Shown here: in pieces, positions 62,158 through 64,000 of the stretch
Layout of the letters: each line of letters opens with the position of its first letter
How positions within the stretch are numbered: the stretch's first letter is position 1
Origin: Burkholderiaceae bacterium
Lineage (GTDB): Bacteria > Pseudomonadota > Gammaproteobacteria > Burkholderiales > Burkholderiaceae_B
Length of the DNA stretch: 64,000 bases
Assembly: GCA_017983955.1 (NCBI GenBank)
Contig: JAGOAJ010000004.1
Coordinates: forward strand, 1 to 64,000
Direction: 5' to 3'
Position numbers and translations under genes: made by a program
The notes under the pieces: generated by a model
What the model was told of the DNA's origin: nothing
What the model saw: only the letters and a program-made list of their open reading frames with translations
The model's database searches: none

Positions 62158-63905
62158 GTAAACACCTGCTGGTCTTGAATACGCCAGATACAGTCCAGAC
62201 GCTGGGCGACGGCAGGATCATGCGTAGCCACCAGTAAAGTGCGGCCTTCAGAAAATGCCAACAAAGCGCTGATGACGCGATCACGGCTGTCGCCATCCAA
62301 GTGAGCAGTGGGTTCATCCAGCAATAACACCCTGGCCTGGCTTAGGAACACCCTGGCCAGCGCCAAACGCTGCAACTGACCGCCAGACATCCCGTATCCA
62401 CCGGCTTGCAGCGGGGTAGACAGTCCCAGGGGCAAGGCACGTATCGCTGCGTCCATATCGGCCTGCGCCAACGCGGTCCATAGCTGGGTGTCACTGGCCA
62501 TAGGCGCGGCCAGTTTCAGATTATCCGCCACGGTCGTCGCCATAAAAAAAGGCTGCTGACTAGACAGCACCAAGCCATCAGACAAACTAAGTATCTGCTT
62601 ATCCAGCAGCGGCACACCGTCATAAAACACGTCACCACCCGCCTTGGCCCGCATGCCGGTCAAGGCCTCCAGCAGGGTGGTCTTGCCGCTACCGCTACTT
62701 CCCATCAAGGCAATTTTCTGGCCTTGCCGTATGGACAGAGACACATCGCGCAAGACCGCCAGTCTATGGCTGCCAGCCATTACCACCAGGCGGTGCACGT
62801 CGAACACGACGGTGTCCGCCGCGCCCGATGATGCCATTCGGGTGCGATCCCGCTTGGCCGCATGTTGTGTAGCAATACCCGTATCCGCGAAGGCCAAGCA
62901 CGTCCCTGCATTCTCTGTTTTTTGCACCATAGGCAGTTCGCCAAACAGTGTTTGAATTTGAGCCATGGCAGCACGTGCGGCAGCCCTGTCGTGGTAATTG
63001 GCCGCAAACTGGCGCAAGGGGCTGTAGACCTCGGGCGCCAGCAATAGACAAAACAGCCCTGCCTGCAAGCTGGACGGCCCAGCCGTGGGACCCAAATAGC
63101 CCAGGAAGCTTAAGCCCACATATACCGCGACCCCGGCCACACCTAAGGCCGCAAACAACTCCAGCACTGCAGAAGACAAGAATGCCAGACGCAACACCAC
63201 CATGGTTTTTTGGCTTAAGTCCAGGCTGGCCTGGCGCACGCGGCCTACTTCAGCGTCAGTGCGCCCAAACAGCTTTAGCGTCAAGGCGCCACGCATGCGA
63301 TCGGCGAAGTAACCCGAAAGACGGGTCATCGCCGTTTGGTGTCGCTGGCTGGCGGCCTGGGCGCCCAGGCCGATCAAGGCCATAAAAACAGGTATCAAAG
63401 GCGCAGTCAGCAACAGCAACAAGGCAACTATCCAGTCCACAGGCAACAGCACTATGCCAAAGGCCAGGGGCAAAAATACCGCAGCAATGACAGACGGCAG
63501 ATAGCGTATAAAAAAACCGTCCAGAACATCAATCTGGTCAACCAGAGTGCTGGACAACTCACCCGCCACCAAGTGCCGAGTCGCTGCCGGACCTTGCGCC
63601 AGCAGGTAAGCAAACAAGGTGCTGCGCAACTGAGTTTTGATGTTTTCTGCCGCCCAACTGGCAGCCCGCTCGCCCACCCAGCTAATCGCCGCACGCAACA
63701 TCATCAGTGCCACTATGGCCGCAATCAGGTAGCTGGCCTGTGCAGGTGCCAGGCCAGCGGTAATCGCCACGCCTAGCAGTTGCGCCATCAGCCAAGCTTG
63801 CACCAACAACAGCACACCAGCCAACACCGGTGCAACCATAGCCACAGTCATGCTGACTGGCGCCAAACGCCATAACGACGTTAACTGGCCAGACGAAGGA
63901 CCCAC
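62154..63905 (-). CDS. cydD: Thiol reductant ABC exporter subunit CydD
   Basis: Partner of CydC. Six helices in the N-terminal 310 residues are followed by an ATPase domain: Walker A GSSGSGKTTL, signature MSGGQLQRLALARVF and Walker B VLLLDEPTAHLD. A linker rich in charged residues lies before the ATPase. The start is uncertain: GTG at 63905 (583 residues) with AAGG 11 bases upstream, directly after the cydX stop, is preferred; a TTG at 63932 would overlap cydX by 23 bases without a visible ribosome binding site. Confidence 0.9.
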   Translation of the reverse strand: MGPSSGQLTSLWRLAPVSMTVAMVAPVLAGVLLLVQAWLMAQLLGVAITAGLAPAQASYLIAAIVALMMLRAAISWVGERAASWAAENIKTQLRSTLFAYLLAQGPAATRHLVAGELSSTLVDQIDVLDGFFIRYLPSVIAAVFLPLAFGIVLLPVDWIVALLLLLTAPLIPVFMALIGLGAQAASQRHQTAMTRLSGYFADRMRGALTLKLFGRTDAEVGRVRQASLDLSQKTMVVLRLAFLSSAVLELFAALGVAGVAVYVGLSFLGYLGPTAGPSSLQAGLFCLLLAPEVYSPLRQFAANYHDRAAARAAMAQIQTLFGELPMVQKTENAGTCLAFADTGIATQHAAKRDRTRMASSGAADTVVFDVHRLVVMAGSHRLAVLRDVSLSIRQGQKIALMGSSGSGKTTLLEALTGMRAKAGGDVFYDGVPLLDKQILSLSDGLVLSSQQPFFMATTVADNLKLAAPMASDTQLWTALAQADMDAAIRALPLGLSTPLQAGGYGMSGGQLQRLALARVFLSQARVLLLDEPTAHLDGDSRDRVISALLAFSEGRTLLVATHDPAVAQRLDCIWRIQDQQVFT

Positions 63906-63909
63906 AGTA

Positions 63910-64000
63910 TTACGTGCCTTCGCGCAACTCAAACCACATAGCGTTCAAAATAGAAAATGCGCATGCCAGGCCCAAACCCAATATCCACGAAAAATACCAC
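63910..64000 (-). CDS. cydX: Cytochrome bd oxidase small subunit CydX (partial at window edge)
   Basis: Thirty-residue single-helix protein that stabilises cytochrome bd oxidase. The visible frame reads WYFSWILGLGLACAFSILNA then MWFELREGT and stop, matching the CydX pattern of aromatic N-terminus, helix and WxE after it. Only the first two bases of the ATG lie beyond the window. It directly precedes cydD and cydC on the same strand, so cydAB should lie further upstream, outside the window. Confidence 0.85.
   Translation of the reverse strand, partial: WYFSWILGLGLACAFSILNAMWFELREGT

Noticed and set aside
1-64000. CRISPR arrays, insertion sequences, prophage or rRNA genes
   Set aside because: I saw no regularly spaced repeats, transposase or phage genes, or rRNA sequence on reading both strands.

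Overview
This window looks like an ordinary stretch of chromosome from a Gram-negative betaproteobacterium of the order Burkholderiales. Alcaligenaceae is the best guess, by inference. The evidence is the block lolB-ispE-tRNA(Gln)-prs-rplY-pth-ychF, a soluble NAD-linked formate dehydrogenase operon in the order fdsGBACD, several ABC importers, a homogentisate branch and CydDC/CydX. GC content is moderate to high. The Ile codon ATA is unusually common in housekeeping genes. I see no rRNA, CRISPR array, insertion sequence or prophage, and no clearly broken gene.

Layout: 41-1018 (-) a periplasmic copper chaperone and a DUF2946 protein. 1130-1570 a thioesterase. 1628-6221 (-) a BMP-type nucleoside-like ABC importer. 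6454-7440 (-) diaminopimelate dehydrogenase. 7617-9866 (-) ahpCF behind a readable OxyR operator. 10001-13326 (-) moaA, mobA and the two subunits of flavocytochrome c sulfide dehydrogenase. 13344-14447 (-) a ModE-like regulator divergent from 14667-22372 (+), fdsGBA-fdhD-fdsD, an oxalate/formate-type transporter and a 41-residue partner. 22433-23341 (-) a universal stress protein with an ANR/FNR box, and a small phosphatase-like protein. 23437-25613 a deacetylase / GtrA / glycosyltransferase module with gtrA lying antisense. 25658-27810 (+) a nitric-oxide module: NsrR box, truncated haemoglobin, nnrS, nsrR. 27840-29039 (-) serA, divergent from 29161-37333 (+), a probable D-2-hydroxyglutarate dehydrogenase, an aldo/keto reductase, a Liv-type ABC importer and chrA.

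37362-45151 (-) is the housekeeping block (ychF, CPBP protease, pth, rplY, prs, tRNA-Gln, ispE, lolB, TPR protein), divergent from mutM. 46151-51710 (+) is an aromatic catabolic operon ending in hmgA and fahA. Next come a second GlcD-like oxidase (-), a phosphohexomutase, a YqaA-like membrane protein and a 1312-residue flavo/iron-sulfur oxidoreductase. 59331-59800 is the only gap above 300 bases and is not explained by a solid gene. The window ends with apt, cydC, cydD and cydX (all -), cydX lacking only two bases of its start codon.

The most informative signals are regulatory: a near-consensus NsrR site before the NO module, a four-block OxyR site before ahpC, an ANR/FNR box before usp, and palindromes before the fds and homogentisate operons. 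The most unusual layouts are the antisense gtrA inside a glycosyltransferase-deacetylase pair and the sulfide dehydrogenase genes overlapping mobA.
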